Origin: Lucinisca nassula
Taxonomy: Eukaryota > Mollusca > Bivalvia > Lucinida > Lucinidae
NCBI GenBank assembly: GCA_963580285.1
Contig: OY757010.1
Location: 220,553,234 to 220,617,233, forward strand
Length of the DNA stretch: 64,000 nt
Direction of reading: 5' to 3'
Shown: positions 33,857-45,200 of the stretch, one piece after another
Position numbering within the stretch: position 1 is the first letter of the stretch
How the letters are laid out: each line of letters starts with the position of its first letter
Notes under the pieces: generated by a model
Databases searched by the model: none
The model's input: the letters and a program-made list of their open reading frames with translations, nothing else
What the model was told of the DNA's origin: nothing
Translations under genes and position numbers: made by a program

Positions 33857-34132
33857 AAAGTAGAAGTAAAACAAAGATCAGGAATCGATACAATTAACTT
33901 ACTCCACCCATCAAAGACACCAAAGGGAAAGAAACACCAACATTAAGCGACCTAACCATAATGGAAACCTAAACAAAGGAAGGCCATAAGGACAGTTACT
34001 TTCCCACAAAATGGCAATATGGCCGTCCAAAATAAAAAGACACAAGTGATACACACAGTAAGTAACAAACAACGACATAAATAAACCGCCACAGAAGAAC
34101 CGCCTTCGAACGGTCAGTGGAAAGATTTCCAC
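33857..34132. repeat. Repeat G, copy 2
   Basis: Begins AGTAGAAGTAAAACAAAGAT and ends at CGGTCAGTGGAAAGATTTCC. The reverse strand is stop-free for 73 codons, as in copy 1, but most codons differ in amino acid, so it is not read as a gene. Confidence 0.8.
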
Positions 34133-34589
34133 TTAAAAACAGCTATCTTCAAAATGTTTAGCACAAATGTTATGCTTTGCATAAACAAATGTCTTGATGT
34201 TACGATTCTCTGTTCCAAGATTATGAATCCATTTTGTTTACATAACTCTCTATTTTTCTTAGGGTCAGGGATAAGAAAACAGTTAATTCCTTGTCCAGTA
34301 TTTGCCCTTATAAGAAGGCATTTTTATGATTTTAAAGATCACTTTCTCCTCTAAAATCCTCAGCTGCTAAAGTTAGCTGTCGGAACATGAACTGAACCGT
34401 TTCCTTGATATCACTGCAGGAGATATAATCTGTTAAAAATGTCTGACACCCTATAAACAACTTAAATGAGCCATTACAACTAATTAGAGCAACAGTTTAG
34501 GAGAGGAATATGATTTTATCATTCCTCAATGGTGTTATTGTAAAATGGATCTGAGAAAAAAAAAATGGTGGTCATTCACTTTAAGGCGT

Positions 34590-35150
34590 TGTGCCTTGAA
34601 GAACCTTAACTTTTAAAAAATCATATTTTCCAGACCATATGATGGAACTGGGACGATAGGTATTGATCAATAGGTTTATTTAGCAGTGCACTGGTCCTTA
34701 CCTATGACCTCTAGGTCAAGTTATGGACTTAGAAAACTTTAAATGTTGAAATCATTTAAGAACTCATAGTTGTAAAATCATATAATGGATTTGGTTCATA
34801 TTTGGTACGATGATAGATACACGTCTAAAGTTTAATTCAGCATACCCGCGGCCATACCCATGGCCTCAGGGTCAAGGTCACAGACTCAGAATTTTCAATG
34901 TCAGCGTTTTTAACAAAGGCTCAACCAACATAATGGATTTAGTTCGTATTTGGTATGATGAAAGATAAAGGTCGTTTCTTCGGCTACTCCGTTTAGTATT
35001 CGCCCATATCTGATCAATGATCGGCTCGAAATAACAGTAATAATCTTGAAATGGCCGTTAAACCCATTCTTACCGTCAATGTCATAGACTTAGTAATTTA
35101 TTTTTATGGATTTGGTTCATATTTGGTATGATGATACAAACTTTTTCCAA
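34590..35150. repeat. Degenerate ~150-bp tandem units
   Basis: ATGGATTTGGTTCATATTTG, GGTATGATGA and GGTCAAGGTCA/AGGTCAAGTTATGGACTTAG recur at about 34640-34740, 34780, 34930 and 35105. This is the style of the inner array of pearl-like elements, but neither end was found. Confidence 0.55.
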
Positions 35151-35403
35151 GGTTTGCACGAAATCACCCCCACCTACGCCGATGTCCTCAAGGAAGTTTT
35201 CCAGGCGAACAATGCCGTCTTTTTTAGTTCTTGCAACATGCTTTTTTTCCTTTGTGAGGATGGTCCCTGGTCTGGGACATCTCTGACGTTCTGACAATTC
35301 TAGTTTTATGTGTCGATTTGAGGTACTATGTGTCTTCATCTCAATCAAAAGTCTAATCGCATATTGTGGGTAATAGTGAGAACTACTTGAAAGCGTCGGT
35401 TCT

Positions 35404-35697
35404 TTTCTTTGTTTGCATTGAGGTTTTAAGTCCCCGGCAACCGTTGGTACATGTCTTTAGGTCATTTTGGAGACGCTGCTTCCGACTTTGTGGGGCTTTT
35501 ACCCGTCGTTGAGATGAAATGACATCATAAACCCTACCGACCAAAGAAACCGCTAGGATTTAAAGAGCGGCCCCACTCGCACCACTTTTCTTGGACAGGC
35601 TTTTACATTCTAAGCGGTTAACTAGTTATCAAGTTTGGTCGGTTTCAGCTCTGTGCGGAAGTACTATGCAGGCTAATCAATTACTCTAAGCCCCGAT
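35404..35697 (-). mobile_element. Repeat A (SINE-like), diverged, inserted in a MITE H palindrome
   Basis: Flanked by GTCGGTTCT at 35395-35403 and 35698-35706. H-like palindrome halves (ATTGTGGGTAATAGTGAG on the left, GGCGCTTCTAACGAGTATCC on the right) lie on either side. The copy is old: many substitutions relative to the copies with intact ends. Confidence 0.85.
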
Positions 35698-36270
35698 GTC
35701 GGTTCTAGGTTACACCATGAAATTTAGATTCTGGTTACTCGTAAGCACAACCACAACGAGGCGCTTCTAACGAGTATCCTCAATCTCTATTTTAAACGAA
35801 AACCCGCATCCCAAACCCAAACTAAAGATTATAGCAAAGGGGGTCAGTTTCGATGGGTCTTCAATGCATGGGCTTGTTTAAGTAACCGGCGTGATCTGCG
35901 AAGGTTAGCGAAATGGCATGTTATGTACCATATTTTTAACAACGTTACTTCAGAGATGGTTTCTTAAACATATGCCCACGTTGTCTTCTTCAACTATGGC
36001 TGTGACATGTGAAAATTTCAATGTGCGATGTCTAAATATTCATCTCAGAAATACGACAAAATGTGCGAACACCGCAGATCTCGAGAATTTGTTTAAACAG
36101 ATTTTTCTTTGACGAAAATACTTCGCAAATGCTTTGCTGTAACTGGCCCCAGGGTCAACATTCAGAAGTAGATTCATGATCAAGTTAACAAGCCTCTGAA
36201 TTCAAGACACAATAAAGACCAATCTGTCTTTATAAAATGTTGGGTTTTGAGGGGTTTACAATAGTTTTCT

Positions 36271-36550
36271 CATTACGCAAACACGCCTATACAAATACAT
36301 TGCCACCTTTATCGCCGAAACAAATGAAAATTTTAAGATGAAAAATTGAGATATTTGACTTATTTCTGCTCAAAATATAGATTGTGGGCACTCGTTAGAA
36401 CCGCCTCATCGAGGCGGTTCTAACGATTACCCACAATCTATATTTTAGAGCAGAAATAAGAAAAATAAGGTATACCCCCGGAAACCCCAGTTTTACTATA
36501 TATAAGTGGGGTTCAAGGGGGTCAAAATTATATAGGCGTTTTTCGTGATG
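36271..36550 (-). mobile_element. MITE H, full length with a near-perfect central palindrome
   Basis: Outer ends CATTACGCAAACACGCC and GGCGTTTTTCGTGATG. At 36356-36462 the arms TTATTTCTGCTC, ATATAGATTGTGGG and CGTTAGAACCGCCTC are matched by their complements around a loop of a few bases. The order of the two arms is reversed relative to 3739-4029. Confidence 0.88.
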
Positions 36551-36677
36551 TTATTTCTGCTCATACATAGTTCAAACCGCCACATTGAGACGGTTACAAT
36601 TTATGTTTTATATAGGGTACTGTTTTTATGCAGGTCTGAGCACGCGAACTGTAACATTGACGACTGATCCAGCATGT

Positions 36678-36904
36678 TTGTTTGTATTGGAGTTAAACGA
36701 CCCAATCAACACTATTTAGGTCATTTTTTAGCCAGTCAGTTTACCTATTCACACTTGGCAGGCTTGTATGTATACGTAAGCTGCTAACCAATACAGTGCA
36801 CATTCTGTCGCTAGAAACTGACAACTGTCCTTCGTAAATCAGCGGAAATAGAAAAGATTTCATCATCAATCTCCATGACAGAATGCTGCCGACCCCGGCA
36901 GGAC
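36678..36904 (-). mobile_element. SINE B, 5'-truncated, with target-site duplication
   Basis: Flanked by CCAGCATGT at 36669-36677 and 36905-36913. The tRNA head is gone except for CCGACCCCGGCAGG. The tail reads TTTGTTTGTATTGGAG on the + strand. Confidence 0.9.
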
Positions 36905-36995
36905 CCAGCATGTATGCTGAAAAACTGAACTTCATATTTCTTTATTTGTCAAAGCGGGGATATAATGAAATTGGGTGTTTAACATTTGTCGTGAG

Positions 36996-37290
36996 TACAG
37001 TACTGTCGAGTCGAAAACTCGAGAAAGTTAAGTCGAAATTTCGAGTTAATTTTCCCGTAACTTAGTCGATATTTCGTGATACTAAGTTACATTTCGAGAT
37101 ATTATGTCGAAATTTCGAGTTAAAAAGTAGCAATTCGAGATACCAAGTCGAAATTGCGAGATACTAAGTCGAAATTTCGAGTTAACAAGTCGAAATTTGA
37201 GTTAGGCTTGCGGAGTCGAAATTGCGAGTTAGAAAGTCGACATTTCCAGTGTAAGTCGAAAATTTGAAATACCAAGTCGAAATGTCTTAG
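36996..37290. repeat. ~22-bp degenerate minisatellite with AAGTCGAAATTTCGAG core
   Basis: About a dozen copies of AAGTCGAAATTTCGAGTTAA or ...GATACT variants. Each core contains the palindrome TCGAAATTTCGA, so every unit can self-pair. Confidence 0.85.
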
Positions 37291-37292
37291 AG

Positions 37293-37370
37293 CACTGAGA
37301 AATAAGAAAAATAGTGTTTACCCCCGTAAACCCCAATTTTCTTTATATAAAGTGTGGTTTAGTGTGTGTG
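37293..37370 (-). repeat. MITE H arm fragment
   Basis: GAGAAATAAGAAAAATAGTG, TTTACCCCCGTAAACCCC and TTTATATAAAGTGTGGTT match one H arm. The rest is missing. Confidence 0.6.
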
Positions 37371-37535
37371 TGTGGGGGGGGGGGGTGTGGGTTGAGTGTT
37401 CATTACATGGATTGGTTAATATGATGAAAATCTAATAACCAGTATGGGTAGCGGGCTGTGGCTTCATAACATTCAGTATAATGATTTCATACATGGCCGA
37501 CTTCACCTGGATCCAATGGCCACCTTGGCTACTTT

Positions 37536-38065
37536 GGTTTGTTTGTTTGATTTGAGGTTTAACGTCCCCGTCAACACTGTATAGGTCATTTTGGAGACGT
37601 TGCTTCTAATTTTGTTGGACTTTTACCCGGCATGGAGATGAAATGACATCTCAAACCCTGCCACCCAATGAAACCAATAGGGTTATAAGCATGGACGGGC
37701 CGACTCCCACCACTTTGCCTGGGTAGGCTTAGTTCTTCTGTCGCGGTTTATTTTTCTTATATATTGTCTTTGGGTGTTTGTGTCGCTTATATTATTTTAT
37801 TTTGGATAGCCGATTGGCCATTTTGTGGGAAAGTAACCGTCCTTTTAGCTTCCCGCTGTTGGTGTTTCCACTGGGGTCTGATGTTTAGTGTTTGTGTTTG
37901 TTTCCCTTTGGTGTCTCTGATGGGAGCTGTGGGTAAATTGTATCGATTCCTGATCATTGTCTCCACCTCTACTTAGATCCTCTAAGCGGTTTACCAGTAC
38001 TCGTTTGCGGTCGGTATCAGCTCTGCGTGGAAGCATCATGCAGCCCACCTATTTCTTCAAGCCCC
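37536..38065 (-). mobile_element. Repeat A (SINE-like) split by repeat G
   Basis: Tail half at 37536-37732, 5' half at 37972-38065. The insertion (37733-37971) is flanked by CTTAG on both sides, within the family motif GGCTTAGATCC, so the A copy was intact before. Confidence 0.92.
37733..37971. mobile_element. Repeat G, copy 3, as an insertion with 5-bp duplication
   Basis: Reverse orientation to the other copies: TTCTTCTGTCGCGGTTTATT at the left, GTATCGATTCCTGATCATTG near the right. The duplication CTTAG (37728-37732, 37972-37976) shows that G is mobile and gives its borders. Confidence 0.8.
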
Positions 38066-38845
38066 GGCTGTTCCATTTTCCTATATCACGCAGATACAGT
38101 TCACATGCTCTGCCAATAATATCAGCAGTCTATGTCCAACTGATGCCTTTGTTGCTATTTGACTTACTGTGATTCGAGGTGCAGTCGGTCCTTGTTGTAG
38201 TTCGGCATCTCACCATCGTAGCGGGTTCAGTATCTTTTGCTTTTCCGTTGTCATCATGGTCATGCACAGCCCAATTTATTCTCCTGCTATGTCCCGGCTG
38301 TCATAAGAGGGTCGAGAGTCACATGCAGAATCAAATCAATTATGCTATGCACGATACAAATATGTGTGAGAATAACGCTATATTCAACTATTAAGGGTTC
38401 ACCGTTTTTTTTTGTTTTGTCTTTTTTTATTTATTTATTTATTTATTTATTTTTTTTTTGTTTGTTTGTTTTTGTTTTATGTTGTTGTTTTTAACCAGTG
38501 GGCTCACAGCTACACCGACATGACAGATTGAATCCGGCGGCCATAGTTAAAACCGAAGCTTAGACAGCACATATACATGTTCACCCCTCAAGTTCATTTA
38601 CACACCTCCACGCTTGCACGTGCGCGGACACACAACTTCTTCAGCTGTATTGTATGAACGTGACAAGGATCTGGGAAATAAACAGGAAAACTTACATGTA
38701 TATTATTTCTTCGTAATTCAGCTGTAGTAAAAATAAATCACTTTTCAAGCATAAAAGTTACACTATATATACATAAGGCACTGTAAAGGGGGATAACTGT
38801 ATAACGATTCCTAGCCGATTTTGTTTTTCATCAAATAAAGCTGAA
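38066..38845. other. Unassigned DNA with a T-rich stretch
   Basis: 38400-38495 is T-rich with a TTTA microsatellite. The rest has no recognised exon or repeat family. Confidence 0.4.
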
Positions 38846-38854
38846 ACCTGGTAG

Positions 38855-39142
38855 ATTTTGTTTTGTTTATTTATACTGAGTTTAACGGCCCACTCAACAC
38901 TATTTTAGGTCATTTTTGGGCCGGTCAGTTTACCTTGCGCAAGCTTATACGAAAGCGGTAAACCAGTACAGTGCACATTATTTCGCCAAAAACTGACAAC
39001 TTTCCTTCTTGAATCAGCGGAAGGGAGAAAAGATTTCACGATCATTCTCCACGAAGAATGTTGCCGACCCCGGGCGGGTATCGAACCCGCGTACTCCTGA
39101 TCACCAGTCAGACGCGCATCCGACTGAGCTACCGAGGCCGGC
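38855..39142 (-). mobile_element. SINE B, full length with target-site duplication
   Basis: Flanked by ACCTGGTAG at 38846-38854 and 39146-39154. The tRNA head is well kept on the - strand (CGGCCTCGGTAGCTCAGTCG, GGGTTCGATACCCGCC). Confidence 0.92.
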
Positions 39143-39303
39143 GACACCTGGTAGTTATTGAAGGGAAGCAGGGAATACTGAAATCCCAATTTTTAATATG
39201 CAAATTTCATGCAATGTAATGTTTGAAACATTTCGCGAGTCTCTGTTTCCCTCAGAAATTAGAAATTTGATTGCCATAGCTTTTTGCTTCCCGTTCCCAC
39301 TAC

Positions 39304-39443
39304 TCAGCAGGCGCATGGCGTAATTCTGACGTCACATCAACTTCGGTACAACGTCATGACGTTTATTCAAGGTGACATCTACGTCGGTCGTGACATTGCA
39401 CCGACGTTTATTTGTTGTTGCCCTAGCGACGTTTGCCTGCTGG
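39304..39443. mobile_element. Small inverted-repeat element K, copy 2
   Basis: CAGCAGGCGCATGGCGTAA on the left, TTTGCCTGCTG on the right. ACGTC words and TGACGTCA (39327-39334) match copy 1 at 23782. Confidence 0.7.
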
Positions 39444-39602
39444 GAACAGTTTGCATGTTTGTTTAAAAGAATTATATACTTGTTCAATTTGGTTTTAAGG
39501 ATACAGATTTAGACGATTTCGGAACAGTGCAAAATGAGACTAGATTGCGTAGTGGTGCAGTCTGACCAGAGTAAGAATATAATGTGTATTGTGTAAAGGT
39601 TG

Positions 39603-39775
39603 TGAGTGAGTGAGTGAGTGTTTGAGTTTTACGTCTCACCAACAGCTAAGGTCATGCCGAGACGGGACCTCGGTTTAAAGATTCATCCGAAAGTCTAGAG
39701 AAGCCCAGGATCGATCCTGCGACCCCTAGTCTAAAATGCGAATAGCATAACTACTACACCACGGAGGTGTAACGT
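39603..39775 (-). mobile_element. SINE C
   Basis: On the - strand: tRNA-like CCTCCGTGGTGTAGTAGTTA head, GGATCGATCCTGGGCTTCTC, GACTTTCGGATGAATC, AGCTGTTGGTGAGACGTAAA, and a tail of ACTC repeats (GAGTGAGTGAGTGAG on the + strand). Confidence 0.85.
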
Positions 39776-39829
39776 AACTACAGATAATGATTACGAGGAC
39801 TGTTCAAATTGTCACAGTTCTAATGCAAG

Positions 39830-40172
39830 TGATTCAGAACCATCAGTTGGGAGAGACCGATTCATTAAAGCAAAGAGCAGAGATAATGTTACAATGCATG
39901 AGACATGCGCATTATGATTTATTATTTCTCCATTCACATTAACAATGAGACATGTTCCTGAAGATCTTTAAAGAGCAATTCCCCTGGTAGAAAATGGCAG
40001 AAATACATGTGTGTGTTTTCGAGTTTTACGTCCCACCAATAACTAAGGTCGAACGGAGTATTTTTCAAGCCTACACCCAGATACAATCAACCCACCAGTT
40101 ATTTATTTATTATTAGAAATTACACGTACAGTTCAAAGTCTACAGGGCTGTGGTGCTGCCAACACTAGTCTA
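39830..40172. other. Unassigned DNA with a SINE C tail fragment
   Basis: 40018-40058 repeats the SINE C tail (GAGTTTTACGTCCCACCAAT). Just upstream at 39796 a TTACGAGGACTGTTCAAAT piece matches the mariner terminus found at 40428 and 41769. No exon was seen. Confidence 0.5.
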
Positions 40173-40392
40173 TTAACCCTTTTTGTACCAAATAGAATCT
40201 TCCTACTTATATATAGCATTTCAAAATTTAGGGTTGTCAGGTTGTGTTTTCTTCAAAATCTGTCAGGAAAATGGCTAAACTTTTTGCAAACAGTGTAGGC
40301 CTTGATCAGACGCCGCATCTTGCGGCGTCTGATCTGAGCCTGCACTCTTTGCAAAATATCCGTTTTGGGGAATCTGGTACTAAATGGGTTAA
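40173..40392 (-). mobile_element. MITE J, full length, TTAA-flanked, reversed
   Basis: TTAACCCTTTTTGTACC on the left, GGTACTAAATGGGTTAA on the right. The hairpin is GATCAGACGCCGCATCTTGC / GCGGCGTCTGATC. Confidence 0.85.
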
Positions 40393-40427
40393 CGTGGACA
40401 GTTTACCAACGTTAACATATGCGAATG

Positions 40428-41769
40428 TACGAGGACTGTCCAAATATGAATGCAAGTAGAACGTTTTCTCATGCACTAATGCGAAAATCACCTGAAATAA
40501 ATATCGCAGCGTAGAAAAACATTTTACCTATACATTGATACCAAACCTGGTAAAATCAGTCCACTTTAGTCATGTATATCGTTCGATAAACACTGTCTAC
40601 TCTTGTATACTAATACAAAACATGATTGGAAGAAGGTCAGAGTACGCCGTTGAAATACGGTCCTATGTTAAGAATAGTTGTATTCTTGGTATACGGTGCA
40701 AAGACATTTTTGATAAAATATGTTCGGTTTATGTGCATAATGAAATGTCTTTTCCGACAGTTTTTCGTTGGTGAAAGAAATTCAGCTGTGGGCTAGGCTC
40801 AACAGAATATGCACCACATGATCGTCGGCCGAAAAGAGCAACATCTGCCAAGATGGTTGCTAGAGTGAAAGAAATAGTTGCTACCGATGCACGATACACC
40901 ACTAGGCAAATAGCTAGTATGGTTGACATCTCATTAGGAGCAGCTCATACAATTCTGAAACGGGATTTGAAAATGAGAAAGATCTGTGCTAGATGGAATC
41001 CCCATCTGTTGACAGATGAGCAGAAAAAGACACGCGTCCAGTGCGCCAAGAATTTTCTTAAAAAGTTTCCAAATTACAATGCACGGTCTTTCGCTAATGT
41101 CGTCACAGGTGACGAGACATGGGTTCACTTTTTTGAGCCAAAACGAAAGATTCAGAACAAAATATGGGCAACAAAGTATTGCAAAAGACCATGCATTGCA
41201 AAGCGGACCATGAGCGTCAAGAAGGTAATGTATGCCATATTCTTTTCAAATCAGGGCCCTGCTATCAGGTTGCTGTGCCTAAAGGCAAACATGTAAATGC
41301 GAAGTTTTACAAGAATAAAGTTCTTCGAAAATCGAAGAAATATTTCAAAGAACGAAGACCCGCAACTGGTTTGGCCAGTGTCAGATTGCTACATGACAAT
41401 GCGTCATCGCACAAGGCGTTCATTGTGCAAGACTATCTGAAGCAGGAAAAGGTTGTTGAACTCCCTCAACACCCGTATTCCCCTAACATTGCCCCGTGTG
41501 ACTTTTTTTTTTGTTCCCGCGGCTGAAAAATACCTTTCTGGTCGAAAATTTGTACAGCGCAAACACCTCGGTTCTGCAATATTCCAGTGCCTTCATAGTA
41601 TACCTCGAAAAACTATCAAAATGCATTCAATGATTGGATCAGAAGACTGAAAGTTTGTATATCTGTTATAGGGGAATACTTTGAGGGGACAAAATATTTT
41701 TTTTATCGAAATCTATCACGGAATCATTTATATGTGCTTAGTTGCATTCATATTTGAACAGTCCTCGTA
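40428..41769 (+). mobile_element. mariner element (1342 bp) with intact inverted ends
   Basis: Terminal inverted repeats TACGAGGACTGTCCAAATAT (from 40428) and its near-perfect complement ending at 41769, both including the TA target. Length fits the mariner family (about 1.3 kb). It carries an inactivated transposase. It lies about 300 bp upstream of the first coding exon of the acetyltransferase gene. Confidence 0.93.
40610..41650 (+). pseudogene. mariner transposase pseudogene (DD34D)
   Basis: Would cut and paste the element. The order along the sequence is an N-terminal helix-turn-helix region (TTRQIASMVDISLGAAHTIL, LLTDEQKKTRVQCAKNFL), the catalytic block GDETWVHFFEP near 41108, HDNASSH near 41392, and SPNIAPCDFF near 41485. 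34 residues separate the second and third aspartates, the mariner signature. It is broken by an in-frame TGA near 40772 (after VFRW), a frameshift near 41240, and a further shift in a T run near 41505. All three catalytic aspartates can still be read. It is unlikely to make protein. Confidence 0.9.
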
Positions 41770-42085
41770 GCAACGGATATTGTGTTGAGTTATGTTTCAA
41801 TATCATGGGTACTTGTTGGAATCGCCTTGTCGCGGCGATTGTCCCATGTCAATAGAGGTCAACTCTTAAGGGAAAGAAATTGCTTCTAAGGAACACAAAT
41901 TCTTTCCTTTAAGCGGTGACCCCTTTATCAGTCGGACAGGTCTTTTATAAAAGCCAACAGAAAGTCTTGAAAGTTGTCTCCCTTTGAAAAATGGTGCAAA
42001 AAATCTGCCATATGTCAAGTTTGGTAGTACCGATCTTCTTGCGGTTTCTGTCATGCCCTGACTGTGTATTTTAATTTTATTTCAG

Positions 42086-42120
42086 TATCAAAGCTAATAT
42101 AGAACATATAAACCGGTGGC
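42086..42120 (+). other. 5' UTR part of the first coding exon, with splice acceptor
   Basis: TTTTAATTTTATTTCAG ends at 42085, giving an acceptor 35 bases before the ATG at 42121. This implies an untranslated exon further upstream, as for the paralogue at 3598, where the acceptor is two bases from the ATG. The upstream exon and promoter were not located. Confidence 0.6.
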
Positions 42121-42288
42121 ATGGAAAATAAACTCGTCATTAGGAAAGCTGTGAAAGAGGACAAGGACGCAGTTTTGAAGATACACGATCATGTGTATGA
42201 TGGCCATGACTACTTACCTGCTTACTACGACCATTTCATGTCGTCACCGGATTTAAATCCATTTGTCATGCTTGTTAATGGAAATATC
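42121..42288 (+). CDS. Acetyltransferase gene, coding exon 1
   Basis: 56 codons from ATG, ending ...LVNGNI before the donor GTAAGT at 42289. VYDGHDYLPAYYDHF is the segment shared with the - strand exon at 3434-3598. The ATG is the first in frame after the acceptor at 42085. Confidence 0.88.
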
Positions 42289-45200
42289 GTAAGTATTGAC
42301 TAGATTGTTGAAATAGGAGAAATCACTGGATGAAAATACATTCCGAGAAAAGCTAAGCGTCACACCCACCGATATGCATTGTTAAATAATAAGGATAACA
42401 CATCCGTGTGCCTTATGGCAGTTTTCCCCCGACGATAGTCGAAGGCGACTACACTAATGGGTTCGTCAGTCCGTCCGTCTGTCCGTCTGTTTCCAGTATC
42501 CAATCTTGTGTCCACAACTCCTCCTAAAGTTTCAAGGGAATAGTATGAACTTTATACCCATAACCTTAACATTATCGAATTCAATAGAGGTCATGCTCTA
42601 CTTATTTTTACCAGAGTTATGGCCCTTTGGCGATTTCTCAACAGCAAGCATTGTTTCTGGAACTCCTTTGGCAGTTTTCAGTGGATTTTAGTGAATTCTT
42701 TTAGAGACTGTTCCCATGACCGGAAGCGGATAATATTATACCGACGTCACACTTTACTGCTTTTTTTCCAGATTTACATGTATGGCTCTCTATCAGTTTT
42801 AGCGACGTTCTAATCTCTACACGTTCTTCATTTCCCAAGGGACGTTGATGAAACTCAGTTTCCATTACCTGAAGATGGTCATATTATACTGAGGTCTTAC
42901 TCGACTGATTTTTACAAGAGTTATAGTATATTCGCAATTTTTCCTGATGGAATAATATACTACTCAAAGTTTGATAGGGATCACTTTTTATATACCAAAT
43001 TTTGCACTGAAAATTTGAAATTTCTTGACAGAATTTATACGTGGTATATTCATAAATATCTTAAGCAGAAACTCATGTGCAGTTCAGTACTCATAAAAGT
43101 GCACACTTCTCACACTTCGCAAATGAATTCATGCACCCCCAAAATCTTGCCTAGCACTGCTTTCCAGCAGACCAATGAAACTTGTCAGTGTTCCTTTACC
43201 AAGCGTAAAAAGGACTTCATTTGATTTGTGAAACACTAAAATGCCTAGGGGACAATTAAGAAACCGTCTGAGCCCCGAAGAAATGAGTCGTGGCGTCGGA
43301 ATGTTGAAATCCGGCGTCTCTCAACGTCGTGTTGCTGAGATTCTGATTGTGTCTCAGAGCGTGGTTTCCCGAATGTGGAGTCGGTGTCTTACCCACGGAA
43401 TCCTTCATACAGACACGACGGGGTCGAGAAAGGGCTACAACTCAACGTCAGGTCCGTTGTTTGTTGATTCGGTCTCGACGTCAACGGTTCCTGAACGCTA
43501 CGTGTTTGCATAAAGAGCTTAGTAACGGAACTGGAGTACGAATTTCTACACAAACTGTCAGAAACGGACTCCACGAGTTCGGACTTACTGTCATGAGGCC
43601 TGCTATACGTGTTCCGTTGACGAGACAGCACGTGCTAGACCGGTTGGACTTTGCCAGAACTCACGTCAGGTGGACGGTTCGTGACTTGACGCCAGTACTG
43701 TTTACCGAGGAGTCCAGATTCTGTCTAAACTTCATTTATAAACGTCAGTTAGTGTGGCGAATGACTAAAGAGCCGTCCGATGACTTTATTGTGGCAGAAC
43801 ATGATCGCTATGGAAAGAGGTCAGACATGGTTTGGGCTGGGATAAGCGTGAACGGTAAAACTGACTTGTGCATCGTTGCAAACGGAACGTTAATGGCAGT
43901 GATGTACTGCAATAAGATTCTTGATGAGCTTGTGAGACCATATCAGATGCGTTCGGCCCGAACTTTATTCTCATGGATGATAATGCCCGTTCCAACCGTG
44001 CCAACGTCACTGATTCCTATCTGGAACGTGAGACAATCGTTCGTATGGACTGGCCTGCTCGGTCACCGGATTTAAATCCGATTGAGCATGCGCGGAACAT
44101 GCTACAGCGTGCTGTTTCAGCCCGACCTGTGCATCCGAGGACTTTAAAGGAGCTCAAAGATGCATTGGTTGCTGAATGAAAGCTGATTCCACAAAACCGG
44201 ATACAGACTCGGATTACGAGCATGCGCAGGCGATGTCGTACTGTAATTGATGCCCCGGGACGCAATACACGTTATAAGGCACGTTTGTCTAAACAAATTT
44301 GGAAATTTGTGAAAAATCAGTTGTCCAAATACCTTCGTGTTACGGCAAATTTTGGGGGTGCCAAGACGATTGCTGTTGTCACGCTTGAATTCAGTACCAG
44401 TTGACAATATTAATCACTAGGTTTTGTGAAGGATACGTTTTCTATCATTAAGTATCAAATTTGGATTCAGCTGCTAAATGCATCCAAAAATTATTTTGCA
44501 TTAAAAACGTGATCCCTATCAAACTTTGAGTAGTATATTTAATCGATTGGTTTTTACCAGAGCTATGACACTTAGGAAATTTCATAGCAGTAAGTATTCT
44601 CTCTGCAACTCCTCTTGCAGTTATCAGTGGATTTTAATGAAACCTTCCAATTATTGCTCTCATGTTACAATGAGTATCATATGACGAGGTCACGATCGAC
44701 TGCTTTTTACCAGAGTTGTGACCCTTTGTCAGTTTTAGCCATTTTATCAGCTGAAGTTCTTGTCGCACTGTTCACAAGGGATTCTGATGAATCTTTCCAG
44801 GTATTGTAGCCCCCGTAGTTAGTCGAAGGGACTATAGCAAGTGATTCGTCTGTCCATCAGTCCGTTCGCCCATTGACGCAATCTTGTCTCCGCACAGTTC
44901 TCGGGGGATTTTGATGAAACTTTCAAATTCTTGTTGTTCAGCGTCGTTAGTGGGGTGGACCATAAGGATAGGTTCGTCCCTCGTTTCCGTTCGTCCGTAG
45001 ACACAATCTTGTCTCCGAAACTCCTCTTACGGGTTTCAAGGGATTTAGATGATTTTGTGTGATTTAAGATTTAACGTCCCCGTCAACACTGTAAAGGTCA
45101 TTTTGGAGACGTTGCTTCCAATTTTGTGGGACTTTTACCCGACATTGAGATGAAATGACATCTCAAGCCCTGTCGCCCAATGAAACCAATTGGGTTTATT

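Larger units (their letters stand above)
32768..34584. mobile_element. 1.8-kb non-autonomous element with TTAA ends and 14-bp inverted termini
   Basis: Left TTAA then AGTGAATGACCACC; right GGTGGTCATTCACT then TTAA. It contains no transposase frame but holds several other repeats: a repeat-A remnant (33150-33289), MITE J (33466-33695) and repeat G (33857-34132). TTAA targets are used by piggyBac and Kolobok families; which one is not decidable from this sequence. Confidence 0.65.

Noticed and set aside
33911..34132. 73-codon - strand frame, also present at 17174-17395, with ILWESNCP and LSLWCL words
   Set aside because: Both lie in repeat G. About half of the residues differ with no bias to conservative changes, the initiation codon is not ATG, and the copy at 50700-50975 is interrupted. 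The shared openness follows from common ancestry of a non-coding repeat.
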